Source of the DNA: Tessaracoccus sp.
Lineage (GTDB): Bacteria; Actinomycetota; Actinomycetes; Propionibacteriales; Propionibacteriaceae
Length of the DNA stretch: 64,000 nucleotides
Reading direction: 5' to 3'
NCBI RefSeq assembly: GCF_016714275.1
Contig: NZ_JADJNP010000004.1
Coordinates: forward strand, 310,001-374,000
The notes beneath the pieces were generated by a model. The model was given only the letters and a program-made list of their open reading frames with translations. It was not told the origin of the DNA and did not search any database. The stretch's first letter is position 1; every line of letters starts with the position of its first letter. Made by a program: the position numbers and the translations under genes. Below are positions 16,186 to 23,296 of this stretch, piece after piece.

Positions 16186-17672
16186 AGGATGGTCTCGCGG
16201 ATGCCGACGCCGGTCAGCAGCATGATCAGGCGGTCGATGCCGAGGCCCAGGCCGCCCATCGGCGGAACTCCGTACTCGAGGGCCTCGATGAAGTCCGCGT
16301 CGAACTGCATGGCCTCGGCGTCGCCTGCCGCCGCCTTCAGCGACTGCGCGACGAGCACGTCGCGCTGGACGACCGGGTCGACGAGCTCGGTGAACCCGGT
16401 GCCGCGCTCGACGCCGCCGATGATCAGGTCCCACGCTTCGACCTTGCCGACGTCCGACCGGTGCGGGCGGGCAAGCGGTTGCGCGATGGAAGGGTAGTCG
16501 TAGACGAAGGTCGGCTGGACCAGGCCGGGCTCGACAAGGTCGCCGAACAGCTCCATGACCAGCTTGCCCGCGTCCCACTTGGGATCGAACTCGACCTCGT
16601 GCGCCTCGGCGATCCGCCGCAGGTCCTCGACCGGGGTGTCGACGGTAACCGTCTCGCCCACCTTCTCCGACAACGCCGGGAACACGGGAAGCCAGGCCCA
16701 TTCACCGTCGAGCTCGATGGTGCCCTTCGGCGTCTCGATGGTGCGGGAGCCGACGGCGTCGGCGGCGGCAACGACGATGTCCTGGATCAGCCGCGCGATG
16801 CTCGCCTGGTCGCCCCACGACTGGTACGCCTCAAGCATCGTGAACTCGGCGGAGTGCGTCGAGTCGATGCCCTCATTACGGAACACCCGGCCCATCTCGA
16901 ACACGCGGTCTGCGCCACCGACCATCGTGCGCTTCAGGTGGAGCTCCAGCGCGATGCGCAGCGTCATGTCGATGTCGAACGCGTTGATGTGCGTGCGGAA
17001 CGGGCGCGCGGCAGCGCCGCCGTGGACCAGCTGCAGGATCGGCGTCTCGACTTCGAGATAGCCCTGCCCGTATAGCGTCTCGCGGACGGCGCGGGTGATG
17101 GCGGAGCGCTTGCGGACCATCTCGCGGGCCTCGTCGCGGACGATCAGGTCCACGTACCGTCGGCGCACGCGCGCCTCCTCCGACAGGTCCTTGTGCAGCA
17201 CGGGCAGCGGGCGCAGTGCCTTCGCGGCCATGCGCCACTCGGAGGCCATGATGGAAAGCTCGCCGCGCTTCGACACGATGACGCGGCCGGTGACCCAGAC
17301 GTAGTCGCCGAGGTCGACGTCAGCCTTCCACGCCGCGAGCGCCTCCTCGCCGACCTCGGCCAGCGACAGCATGACCTGCAGGCGCTCGCCGTTGACGTCA
17401 GGTGTGAAGCCATCCTGCAGCGTGGCGAACGCGAGCTTGCCCGTGTTGCGGATGAACACGACGCGCCCGCCGACGGCGACGACGTCGTCGGTCTCCTGGC
17501 CGGCCTCCATCGTCGACCACGCGTCGTTGGCGCGGACGTCGGCGAGCGTGTGGGTGCGGACGAGGTCTGCCGGGTATGCCTCGATCCCGGAGTCGAGCAG
17601 GCGCGCACGCTTCTCCTTGCGGACGGCGGTTTGCTCGGAGTCGCTGGGCAGGAGGGGAGAGGCGTCAGTCAC
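16158..17672 (-). CDS. lysS: Lysyl-tRNA synthetase, class II
   Basis: This protein of about 504 residues charges tRNA-Lys with lysine. It has an N-terminal anticodon-binding OB domain (around residues 60-170) and a class II core with FRNEGIDSTHSAEFTMLEAY (motif 2) and GGLGLGIDRLIMLLTG (motif 3). The GTG at 17672 was chosen because AGGA lies 8 nt upstream; an ATG at 17681 would add three residues. An in-frame upstream extension to about 17909 runs through a hairpin and is unlikely to be translated. The 3' end overlaps the convergent EamA gene. Confidence 0.95.
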   Translation of the reverse strand: MTDASPLLPSDSEQTAVRKEKRARLLDSGIEAYPADLVRTHTLADVRANDAWSTMEAGQETDDVVAVGGRVVFIRNTGKLAFATLQDGFTPDVNGERLQVMLSLAEVGEEALAAWKADVDLGDYVWVTGRVIVSKRGELSIMASEWRMAAKALRPLPVLHKDLSEEARVRRRYVDLIVRDEAREMVRKRSAITRAVRETLYGQGYLEVETPILQLVHGGAAARPFRTHINAFDIDMTLRIALELHLKRTMVGGADRVFEMGRVFRNEGIDSTHSAEFTMLEAYQSWGDQASIARLIQDIVVAAADAVGSRTIETPKGTIELDGEWAWLPVFPALSEKVGETVTVDTPVEDLRRIAEAHEVEFDPKWDAGKLVMELFGDLVEPGLVQPTFVYDYPSIAQPLARPHRSDVGKVEAWDLIIGGVERGTGFTELVDPVVQRDVLVAQSLKAAAGDAEAMQFDADFIEALEYGVPPMGGLGLGIDRLIMLLTGVGIRETILYPLLRPQA

Positions 17673-17779
17673 GCGCCGCATCCTACCGGGTGCCCTGCTG
17701 TCTCCGACCCTGCCAACTGCGCCCCTCCACGCTTCTGCCGAAGCGGGTGGCTCGGACGCGGCTGTTCCTCGGTGTGCGG

Positions 17780-17848
17780 ACACAAATCTGCGTGGGCTGC
17801 ACGAGGCGTACGTATGGCACAGCTGAGGCAGCCCACGCAGATTTATGT
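17780..17848. repeat. Hairpin element downstream of the AbiEi/DUF559 gene
   Basis: The 21-nt arms 17780-17800 and 17828-17848 pair at 20 positions. The left arm begins ACACAAATCTGCGTGGGC. The 27-nt loop contains GTACGTAT and CACAGCTGAG. The element at 18746-18812 has the same CTGCGTGGGCT core and a very similar loop in the same orientation. The stop codon of the AbiEi/DUF559 gene lies within the right arm, so this copy may also act as its terminator. Confidence 0.75.
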
Positions 17849-18640
17849 TCGGGAGATGTGTCGACGGAGTCGAATCTGCCGCAGCAGGCTCCGTTTCGTC
17901 GACTCCCACTGATACCAGATCTGTGCGTAGCTAAGGCGGATCGTGTCGAAGCCGAGGTCGCGCGCGGCCAGATCGCGGCGGCGATCCTCCCGGTAGTCCC
18001 GGTCCGATCCGTGGTGGGCCTCGCTGTCGCACTCGATGATCAGGTTGTCGCCAACAAGTAGGTCGACACGGCCCACACCGGGAATCTCAACCTGCGGGAG
18101 AAGCCTCACGCCGTGTTGTTCCAGAAAGAGGCGCACTCGCGTCTCGCTGCCGGACTCGGCCCTGTTGAGGTAGCGAAGAAACCTGGATGAGCGGCCGGGT
18201 AAGGAGAGCCCACGGAGCTCGTCGGGGCTGACCAGCCCGTTGTGCAGCGCCGATTCGGCGACGATGAGCGCGTCCTCCATCCCGTGGCGGTGCGCCACGT
18301 GCCTGAGACAGTCGAGGAGCGGCCACACCGCCGAGCTGGGTTGTGGTCCCTCGTCGGCGTGCAGCACAGTGCCAGGCACTGGCGTCAGCTCGCTTCCGCG
18401 GCCGAACACGACATGCGTGACGTCGTGCTTGGGGGTCCACAGCTGGTGTAGGCGGCAGCCGGTGAGGCAGCCGACACGGCCACCCGCCCGGATCCCTGTC
18501 ACCACGCGCTGATCCGCGTGCCGGAACGCATACCAGCCCCTGACGATTCTCTTGACCTCACCGTTGTCGAGGGCTGTGGTCAACTCGCGTCGAGTGGCCC
18601 CCTGCATGAGTTGGGAATATGAACGAACACCTGTCTCCAT
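17843..18640 (-). CDS. AbiEi-type HTH plus DUF559 (Vsr-like endonuclease fold) protein
   Basis: This 265-residue protein begins with an AbiEi-antitoxin-like winged helix (QLMQGATRRELTTALDNGEV, RGWYAF). It ends with a PD-(D/E)XK-like DUF559 domain: SETRVRLFLEQHGV, GVGRVDLLVGD, LIIECDSEAHHG and a later YREDRRRDLAARDLGFDTIRL. The Asp of GRVDLLV and the Glu of IIECD fit catalytic positions of the Vsr-type nuclease fold. No AbiEii toxin gene is adjacent, so an antitoxin role is not supported. Related hairpins flank the gene on both sides. Nuclease activity is inference. Confidence 0.7.
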   Translation of the reverse strand: METGVRSYSQLMQGATRRELTTALDNGEVKRIVRGWYAFRHADQRVVTGIRAGGRVGCLTGCRLHQLWTPKHDVTHVVFGRGSELTPVPGTVLHADEGPQPSSAVWPLLDCLRHVAHRHGMEDALIVAESALHNGLVSPDELRGLSLPGRSSRFLRYLNRAESGSETRVRLFLEQHGVRLLPQVEIPGVGRVDLLVGDNLIIECDSEAHHGSDRDYREDRRRDLAARDLGFDTIRLSYAQIWYQWESTKRSLLRQIRLRRHISRT

Positions 18641-18745
18641 ACCTCCGTGATGTCAAAAACAGGGGCGCGTTTTCCGTCGCGTCCGCAATCTGTGGATAAG
18701 TCCGTCCCGGAGTCGGCGAGCGAACGCGGCGCGAGCCCTTGCCGA

Positions 18746-18812
18746 ACATAAGCCTGCGTGGGCTGCACGCGCTGTACGTATCGCACGGCTGAGCGAGCCC
18801 ACGCAGATATGT
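18746..18812. repeat. Hairpin element upstream of the AbiEi/DUF559 gene
   Basis: CTGCGTGGGCT at 18754-18764 pairs with AGCCCACGCAG at 18796-18806, with ACATA/TATGT ends beyond a small bulge. The loop (GCACGCGCTGTACGTATCGC and onwards) is close to that of the element at 17780-17848, including GTACGTAT and CGGCTGAG, and lies in the same orientation. It sits about 106 nt upstream of the gene start and just beyond the HU gene stop, where it could also end the HU transcript. Confidence 0.7.
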
Positions 18813-18837
18813 GGTCGAGCACCCTCGCCCATGAGAG

Positions 18838-19116
18838 TCAGTCGGCCCGGACGCGCTCCTTGAACGGGCCGAAGGCGCGGAAGCCGGGCACGCGGATCTC
18901 GGGGATCTGGAACGCTTCGCCCGTGCGCGGGTTGCGGCCAGCGCGGGGTGCGCGGGTCCGGGGCTCGAACGCGCCGAAGCCCTGCAACGCGACGCTCTTA
19001 CCCGCCGCGATCTGGTCGATGATCTCCTCGAGCGCCACGCTCAACACGACGCGTGCGTCCGTCGCGTCCAGGCCGGTACGGCCGGCGACCGCCTTGCTCA
19101 GCTCTGCGATGTTCAT
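18838..19116 (-). CDS. hup: HU-family DNA-binding protein
   Basis: This 92-residue histone-like protein has the HU core GKSVALQGFGAFEPRTRAPRAG followed by RNPRTGEAFQIPE, the beta-arm that clamps DNA. It binds DNA without strong sequence preference and bends it. The ATG at 19116 has AAGAGA just upstream. Only 28 nt separate it from the stop of the zinc-free L32 gene, with no visible promoter or terminator between them, so it is probably the last gene of the Zur-controlled operon. Confidence 0.9.
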   Translation of the reverse strand: MNIAELSKAVAGRTGLDATDARVVLSVALEEIIDQIAAGKSVALQGFGAFEPRTRAPRAGRNPRTGEAFQIPEIRVPGFRAFGPFKERVRAD

Positions 19117-19144
19117 GTTCTCTTTTTTCCTTATCTGTAGACGG

Positions 19145-19312
19145 TCAGTCGGGTTGAATGAGACCGCGCTGATAGGCACGGACGAGTCGGCGAGGGACGC
19201 GGTGCTCGCGGCCGTCGATGCGAATCGGCACGAGGTCGATCGGCTCCGCCTTCCACTGAGCGCGGCGGCTCCTGGTGTTGCTGCGCGACATCTTGCGCTT
19301 CGGAACCGCCAT
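19145..19312 (-). CDS. rpmF: 50S ribosomal protein L32, zinc-free paralogue
   Basis: This 55-residue protein translates from ATG 19312 as MAVPKRKMSRSNTRSRRAQW and ends RGLIQPD. That is the L32 N-terminal signature, but the CxxC-type zinc-binding cysteines are absent, as expected for the C-minus paralogue made under zinc starvation. Its start is 1 nt after the stop of the mrf-like gene, and the HU gene follows 28 nt downstream. It belongs to the divergent cluster controlled from the Zur box at 20813-20829. Confidence 0.92.
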   Translation of the reverse strand: MAVPKRKMSRSNTRSRRAQWKAEPIDLVPIRIDGREHRVPRRLVRAYQRGLIQPD

Positions 19313-19313
19313 G

Positions 19314-20423
19314 TCACGCCACCTCAGACACGCCGTCGACCGGGCCCAGCCACGGCTCGAGGCCGTCGCCGGGCACGTGCCAGCGCAGGCCGTGCTTCGC
19401 GATCTCTTCGTCGGTGAGGAGGCACGACCGCAACGCGGCCTCCAGGTCGTCGCGGCCCTCGTCCGTGCCGATGACCACGATCCGCGTGTGCGGACGCATG
19501 TCGTACCAGTCGTCGAAGGTGCCGATGCTCAGCATGCCGCCGGCGCCTTCCCACTGGCACACCTGCGTGGGGCGCGTCGGCAGCCAGAAACAGCCACGAG
19601 TTCTCCGATGCCCGCTGCCGAGCACCTCGACCCGCTCCCGCAACCGCCCCGGATGGAAGGGGCGGTCGGAGCGGAAGTCGAGCGTCCAGACGTCCGACGC
19701 CCCGGGCTCGACCACGGGCGTCAGGCACACCGGGGAGACCCAGTCCTCCGCCTCGGGATGGTTGTGGATGCCGCGGAGCAGCGCGACGGGGTCGATCCCG
19801 GTCGTCCCCTCCGAGATGAGGGAACCGGGCCTGGCAAGGGCTTTCACGAGGGAGAGGCCACGCTTGTCGGCATCGCCGAAGAGGGCGACGACGTCGGCGT
19901 ACTCCACGAAGGACGATGTCGTCTCGGCGACCCCGCGTGGATCGTCCTCCCGTACCGGCAGGTCCCGCTCGGCGACGAGATCGTCGCCCACGAGGTCGTC
20001 GACCAACGTCGCCGCGTCCAGCGCGACGATGACCCCGGCGATCCGCACGTGCGGCGCCACCCCCGGCATGCCCTCGACGACCCGGCACACCTGCATCGGC
20101 TCCGCCGTGACCGGCAGCTGCGCGACGATGGCCTCCCACTTTCCGCTGGCGGCGAGTCGCTCGAGCGTCGGCACGATGTCCTCGCGGATCGCGCAGCTGG
20201 TGCACGCATGCTCCACGTCGATCTCCACCCGCTCGATCAGGCCGGTGATGTCGGAGACGGTGCGGACAAGCATTTCGCGTGCGGGGTCGATCGAATGCTG
20301 AACGGCGACGACGGACGGGAGGTCCCACTGCAGGGCGATCGCCGCCGACACCATCGGTGTCGCGGACACGCCTGCCACCAGCACGACGGGCGCGCCGCCC
20401 TTCGGCGCACGGATCCGCTTCAC
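19314..20423 (-). CDS. mrf: CobW/COG0523-like ribosome hibernation factor-recruiting protein (Mrf type)
   Basis: This 369-residue protein has the CobW-like layout with a C-terminal CobW_C-type domain (DVWTLDFRSDRPFHPGRL). It has EHACTSCAIREDIVPTLERL, the cysteine stretch of Mrf-type proteins. The N-terminal strand is followed by AGVSATPMVSAA instead of a GxxGxGKT P-loop, so GTP binding is probably lost. In mycobacteria Mrf is Zur-controlled with zinc-free ribosomal proteins and recruits the hibernation factor MPY to C-minus ribosomes; the same context is seen here. The GTG at 20423 overlaps the rpmJ stop by 4 nt. Confidence 0.8.
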   Translation of the reverse strand: MKRIRAPKGGAPVVLVAGVSATPMVSAAIALQWDLPSVVAVQHSIDPAREMLVRTVSDITGLIERVEIDVEHACTSCAIREDIVPTLERLAASGKWEAIVAQLPVTAEPMQVCRVVEGMPGVAPHVRIAGVIVALDAATLVDDLVGDDLVAERDLPVREDDPRGVAETTSSFVEYADVVALFGDADKRGLSLVKALARPGSLISEGTTGIDPVALLRGIHNHPEAEDWVSPVCLTPVVEPGASDVWTLDFRSDRPFHPGRLRERVEVLGSGHRRTRGCFWLPTRPTQVCQWEGAGGMLSIGTFDDWYDMRPHTRIVVIGTDEGRDDLEAALRSCLLTDEEIAKHGLRWHVPGDGLEPWLGPVDGVSEVA

Positions 20424-20542
20424 CCCTGCCTCGCCTTCATCCGGGGGTTCTTCTTGTTGATCACGAAGACGCGGCCGCGGCGTCGCACGATCTGCGCACC
20501 GGGGACCTTCTTCAGCGCCCGCAACGAGTTGCGCACCTTCAT
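20420..20542 (-). CDS. rpmJ: 50S ribosomal protein L36, zinc-free paralogue
   Basis: This 40-residue protein begins MKVRNSLRALKKVPGAQIV and ends NPRMKARQG. It matches the longer L36 form that lacks the Cys/His zinc site. It overlaps the L31 gene upstream by 4 nt (ATGA) and the mrf-like gene downstream by 4 nt (GTGA), so translation of the three is probably coupled. Confidence 0.92.
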   Translation of the reverse strand: MKVRNSLRALKKVPGAQIVRRRGRVFVINKKNPRMKARQG

Positions 20543-20793
20543 GGGGTGGTCCTTTCCTTTGGGTATCTCCTGTTGAACCGCTCGACCCGGCCCTCGGTGT
20601 CGATCACGCGCGACGTCCCGCTCCAGAACGGGTGACTCGCGCTGGAGATCTGCACGTCGATGACGGGGTAGGTCTCGCCCTCGAACTCGATGGTCTCCGA
20701 CGACGTCAGCGTGGACCCCGTTCTGAAGACCAGCCCTGCTGAGCGGTCGCGGAAGATCACCTGCTGGTAGGGGGGATGAATGTTGTCCTGCAT
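20539..20793 (-). CDS. rpmE2: 50S ribosomal protein L31 type B (zinc-free)
   Basis: This 84-residue protein begins MQDNIHPPYQQVIF and has SSASHPFWSGTSRVIDTEGRVERFNRRY, the type B L31 pattern with no zinc-binding CxxC. It replaces zinc-containing L31 when zinc is scarce. The ATG at 20793 is preferred to a GTG six bases upstream. It is the first gene of the minus-strand arm of the Zur cluster; the Zur box lies about 20 nt upstream and overlaps a -10-like TATCAT. Confidence 0.92.
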   Translation of the reverse strand: MQDNIHPPYQQVIFRDRSAGLVFRTGSTLTSSETIEFEGETYPVIDVQISSASHPFWSGTSRVIDTEGRVERFNRRYPKERTTP

Positions 20794-20812
20794 GAACACC
20801 TGCTACTGGTCG

Positions 20813-20829
20813 ATGATAACGGTTCTCAT
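20813..20829. promoter_or_regulatory. Zur box between rpmE2 and rpmB
   Basis: ATGATAACGGTTCTCAT is a near-perfect dyad with ATGA/TCAT ends, and 14 of 17 positions match its own reverse complement. This fits the actinobacterial Zur operator pattern. It lies in the short divergent gap between two sets of zinc-free ribosomal protein genes. On the minus strand it includes TATCAT, a likely -10 for rpmE2, so zinc-bound Zur would repress transcription directly. Confidence 0.8.
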
Positions 20830-20848
20830 TATAAACATAGGAGGGCGT

Positions 20849-21085
20849 GTGTCACGCACCTGCCAAATCACCGGGGCCCAGCCGGGCTTCGGGAACAACG
20901 TGTCCCACTCGCACCGCAGGACGCGGCGTCGGTGGAACGTCAATGTCCAGCGCAAGCACTACTGGGTGCCGTCGCTCGGACGCCGCGTCACGCTGACAGT
21001 CAGCCCGAGAGGCATTCGCACCATCGACCAGCGCGGCATCGACGCGGTGGTCCGGGAGTTGCTGGCGCAGGGGGTCGTGCTCTGA
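20849..21085 (+). CDS. rpmB: 50S ribosomal protein L28, zinc-free paralogue
   Basis: This 78-residue protein contains GAQPGFGNNVSHSHRRTRRRW and KHYWVPSLGRRVTLTVS, typical of L28. Only one cysteine (near position 5) is present, so no four-cysteine zinc site can form. The GTG at 20849 has AGGAGG just upstream. It opens the plus-strand arm of the Zur cluster and shares one base with the following rpsN start (TGATG). Confidence 0.92.
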   Translation: MSRTCQITGAQPGFGNNVSHSHRRTRRRWNVNVQRKHYWVPSLGRRVTLTVSPRGIRTIDQRGIDAVVRELLAQGVVL

Positions 21086-21387
21086 TGGCGAGCACCGCGA
21101 AGATCGCGGCCAACAAGCGCCGCGAGCGCACCGTCGCCCGATACGCGGCCAAGCGTGCCGAGCTGAAGGAGCGCGCCCGAACCGCGCCCACGCTCGAGGA
21201 GCGAAAGGAGACACATAAGCAGTTGCAGAAGCTGCCGCGCGACGCCAGCCCCGTCCGGCTCCGCAACCGGGACTCGATCGACGGCCGCCCCCGCGGCTAT
21301 CTGCGCAAGGCGGGCGTCTCCCGCGTCCGGTTCCGCGGGCTCGCACACGACGGCTATCTCCCGGGGATCACCAAGTCGTCCTGGTGA
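21085..21387 (+). CDS. rpsN: 30S ribosomal protein S14, zinc-free long form
   Basis: This 100-residue protein ends with LPRDASPVRLRNRDSIDGRP and GYLRKAGVSRVRFR...ITKSSW, the long S14 form that carries no CxxC zinc ribbon. It is translated directly after L28, with start and stop overlapping by 1 nt. Mycobacterial Zur operons usually also encode S18 and L33 paralogues; they are not next to this gene here. Confidence 0.93.
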   Translation: MASTAKIAANKRRERTVARYAAKRAELKERARTAPTLEERKETHKQLQKLPRDASPVRLRNRDSIDGRPRGYLRKAGVSRVRFRGLAHDGYLPGITKSSW

Positions 21388-21415
21388 CCCAACCGCTGAA
21401 GACGGCTCCGATCGG

Positions 21416-22069
21416 TCAGCGCAGGGTGACGGTGACGCCGTCGGGGGTCTCAATGAAGGAGACCTCGGCGAGCGTCTGGGCATGCCAGTCGGCGCCGAGG
21501 ACGTCCGCGGGGAGTTGGGTAAGGATGCCAAGGACGGCGCAGCCCGCGGCGCGGCCGGCGGCGATCCCGGCAGGCGCGTCCTCGACGACGAGGCAGCGCG
21601 CGGGGTCGACGCCCAGGCGTTCCGCTGCCAGCAGGTAGGAGTCGGGGGCTGGCTTGCCATCGCGCACGTCGTCGCAGGTGACGATGACCTGAGGGAAGGG
21701 CAGGCCCGTGGCGGCGAGGCGTGCGGTCAACAGCCGGGTCGTGCAGCTGGTGACGATGGCGTGGCGGTCGTCGCCGATCGCGCCCAGGGCCTCGCCCGCA
21801 CCGGGGAGGGCCACGACACCGTCGATGTCCGACGACTCGAGCTCATCGAGGCGCAGCCCGGCCTCGACGGCGATCTCCGGCGCGAGGAGCGCGTGCGCGG
21901 CAGTGGCCGAGGGCCGGCCGATGTACTCCCGCGCGTAGCCGACCTCGACCCCGTATTCCTCGGCCCATCGCGCGTAGGCGCGCAACACGGCGTCGTTCGA
22001 CTCGCCGAGCGTGCCGTCGAAGTCGAAGAGGACGGCATCGAACGTCCCCAGCAGCTTCGCGGCGGTCAC
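21416..22069 (-). CDS. HAD-superfamily hydrolase (phosphatase)
   Basis: This 217-residue protein has the HAD motifs: DFDGTLGESND (motif I), VTSC (motif II), and KPAPDSYLLAAERLG with VVEDAPAGIAAGRAAG (motifs III and IV). It resembles beta-phosphoglucomutase and sugar-phosphate phosphatase-type HAD enzymes, with a helical cap after motif I. The substrate is not predictable. The GTG at 22069 overlaps the crgA stop by 4 nt (GTGA), so the two are co-transcribed. Confidence 0.87.
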   Translation of the reverse strand: MTAAKLLGTFDAVLFDFDGTLGESNDAVLRAYARWAEEYGVEVGYAREYIGRPSATAAHALLAPEIAVEAGLRLDELESSDIDGVVALPGAGEALGAIGDDRHAIVTSCTTRLLTARLAATGLPFPQVIVTCDDVRDGKPAPDSYLLAAERLGVDPARCLVVEDAPAGIAAGRAAGCAVLGILTQLPADVLGADWHAQTLAEVSFIETPDGVTVTLR

Positions 22070-22350
22070 TTCCACAGGGTCATCAGCGAGAAGCTGGCGA
22101 CGATGAGCACCAGCCCGACGAGGACGTTCCAGTCGCCCATGGCCCGCATGAAGCCGATCTGCTGCCCGGCCAACTGCCAGACGACCATCCACAGCACGCC
22201 GAGCAACCCGACGGGGATGAACACCGCGGGCACCCAGTTTCGGGTCCCGGGAGCGAGGCGCGCGGTCTTCTCGCGGCCGTCGGACAGCTCGGCCTTGTCC
22301 TTGGCCTTCTTCTTGTCCGCCGCCTGCTTGCGAACCTTGGACTCGGGCAC
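22066..22350 (-). CDS. crgA: Cell division protein CrgA
   Basis: This 94-residue protein has a charged N-terminus followed by two membrane helices (near residues 40-60 and 72-92), the second ending LMTLWK. CrgA is a small actinobacterial septum protein that interacts with FtsZ and late division proteins. Its position beside a DUF881 gene is the usual actinobacterial context. The HAD gene follows with a 4-nt overlap. Confidence 0.9.
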   Translation of the reverse strand: MPESKVRKQAADKKKAKDKAELSDGREKTARLAPGTRNWVPAVFIPVGLLGVLWMVVWQLAGQQIGFMRAMGDWNVLVGLVLIVASFSLMTLWK

Positions 22351-22431
22351 GTGCGTCCTCCTCGAACGATTGCTACCTGGTCAGCGTAGTTGAGCGTGGG
22401 AGGTTTGCCCACTTGAGAATAGGCTGGGAGC

Positions 22432-23217
22432 GTGAGTATGCGCGACTGGGTCCGACTGCGGGCGGCGCGCGTCCGGGAAAGGGTCGGTCACAACCAGGAA
22501 CGACCGCGGACGTTGCCCGGGCGCTTCGCGACCGTCCTGGTATGCGTGCTCGCGGGGTTGATGATGACGGTCGCGGGGATCGCGGCGCGCGGAACTGACC
22601 TGCGCAGTGACCGCACCGCCGACATGCGCGACCTCGTCGCCACCCAGGCCTCGCGCAACGAGGTACTGCGCCGCGACGTCGCCGCCCTGACCGACGAGGT
22701 GGGCGCCCTCGCCGCGCGGCAGCCGGGCGGCGGACAGCTGGCGGAGCGCCTCGCCGTCGCGGAGGAGGCCGCGGGGCTGACCGGCCTCATCGGCCCCGGC
22801 CTGCGCGTCACGCTCACCGACGCCCCGGCCGATGTGAAGCCGGCCGGTGTCTCCGACGACCTGCTGGTCGTCCATCAGCAGGACATCCAGTCGGTGGTCA
22901 ACGCGCTGTGGGCCGGCGGCGCGGAGGCCATGACCATTCAAGGACAGCGCGTGATCGCCACGACAGGGATCAAGTGCGTCGGCAACACCGTCGTCCTCCA
23001 CGGCGTGCCGTACGCGCCGCCGTATGTCATCGAGGCCATCGGCGACGCCGACGCGCTCCTCGCGGCCCTCAACGACTCGCCGTCGGTGCGGATCTACAAG
23101 CAGTACGTCGACGTCTACGGCCTGGGCTACGCCGTCGACCGGATCGCGGCCATCGAGGCCCCGGCCTTCGCCGGCTCGGTCGGCCTCCGCTACGCCGCCC
23201 CGGTTCCTGCCCCCTAG
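22432..23217 (+). CDS. DUF881 family protein
   Basis: This 261-residue protein has one N-terminal membrane helix near residues 32-50, a short coiled region, and the DUF881 core with GPGLRVTLTDAP, VHQQDIQSVVNALWAGGAEAM and VDVYGLGYAV. DUF881 proteins occur beside crgA in actinobacteria and are thought to act at the division site, but no biochemical role is established. The GTG at 22432 is divergent from crgA. A 7-bp inverted repeat (GAAGTAC...GTACTTC, 23228-23252) follows and could be a weak terminator. Confidence 0.85.
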   Translation: MSMRDWVRLRAARVRERVGHNQERPRTLPGRFATVLVCVLAGLMMTVAGIAARGTDLRSDRTADMRDLVATQASRNEVLRRDVAALTDEVGALAARQPGGGQLAERLAVAEEAAGLTGLIGPGLRVTLTDAPADVKPAGVSDDLLVVHQQDIQSVVNALWAGGAEAMTIQGQRVIATTGIKCVGNTVVLHGVPYAPPYVIEAIGDADALLAALNDSPSVRIYKQYVDVYGLGYAVDRIAAIEAPAFAGSVGLRYAAPVPAP

Positions 23218-23296
23218 CCTCGCTAGCGAAGTACCCCATTGATCAGTACTTCCTGAGCAGGTGGCACGTGTCTCCGGGACCTCTTAGCATGGCGGC

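Noticed and set aside
17843..18640. An AbiE toxin-antitoxin pair
   Set aside because: Only the AbiEi-like helix-turn-helix is present. No AbiEii nucleotidyltransferase gene lies beside it, and the C-terminus is a DUF559 nuclease-like domain.
17780..18812. A CRISPR array or insertion sequence around the hairpins
   Set aside because: There are only two repeat units about 970 bp apart, no spacers of regular length, no transposase and no target-site duplication that I can see.
23228..23252. A strong terminator after the DUF881 gene
   Set aside because: The inverted repeat has only 7-bp arms and an 11-nt loop with no T-tract, so it is mentioned with the gene but not listed as a terminator.
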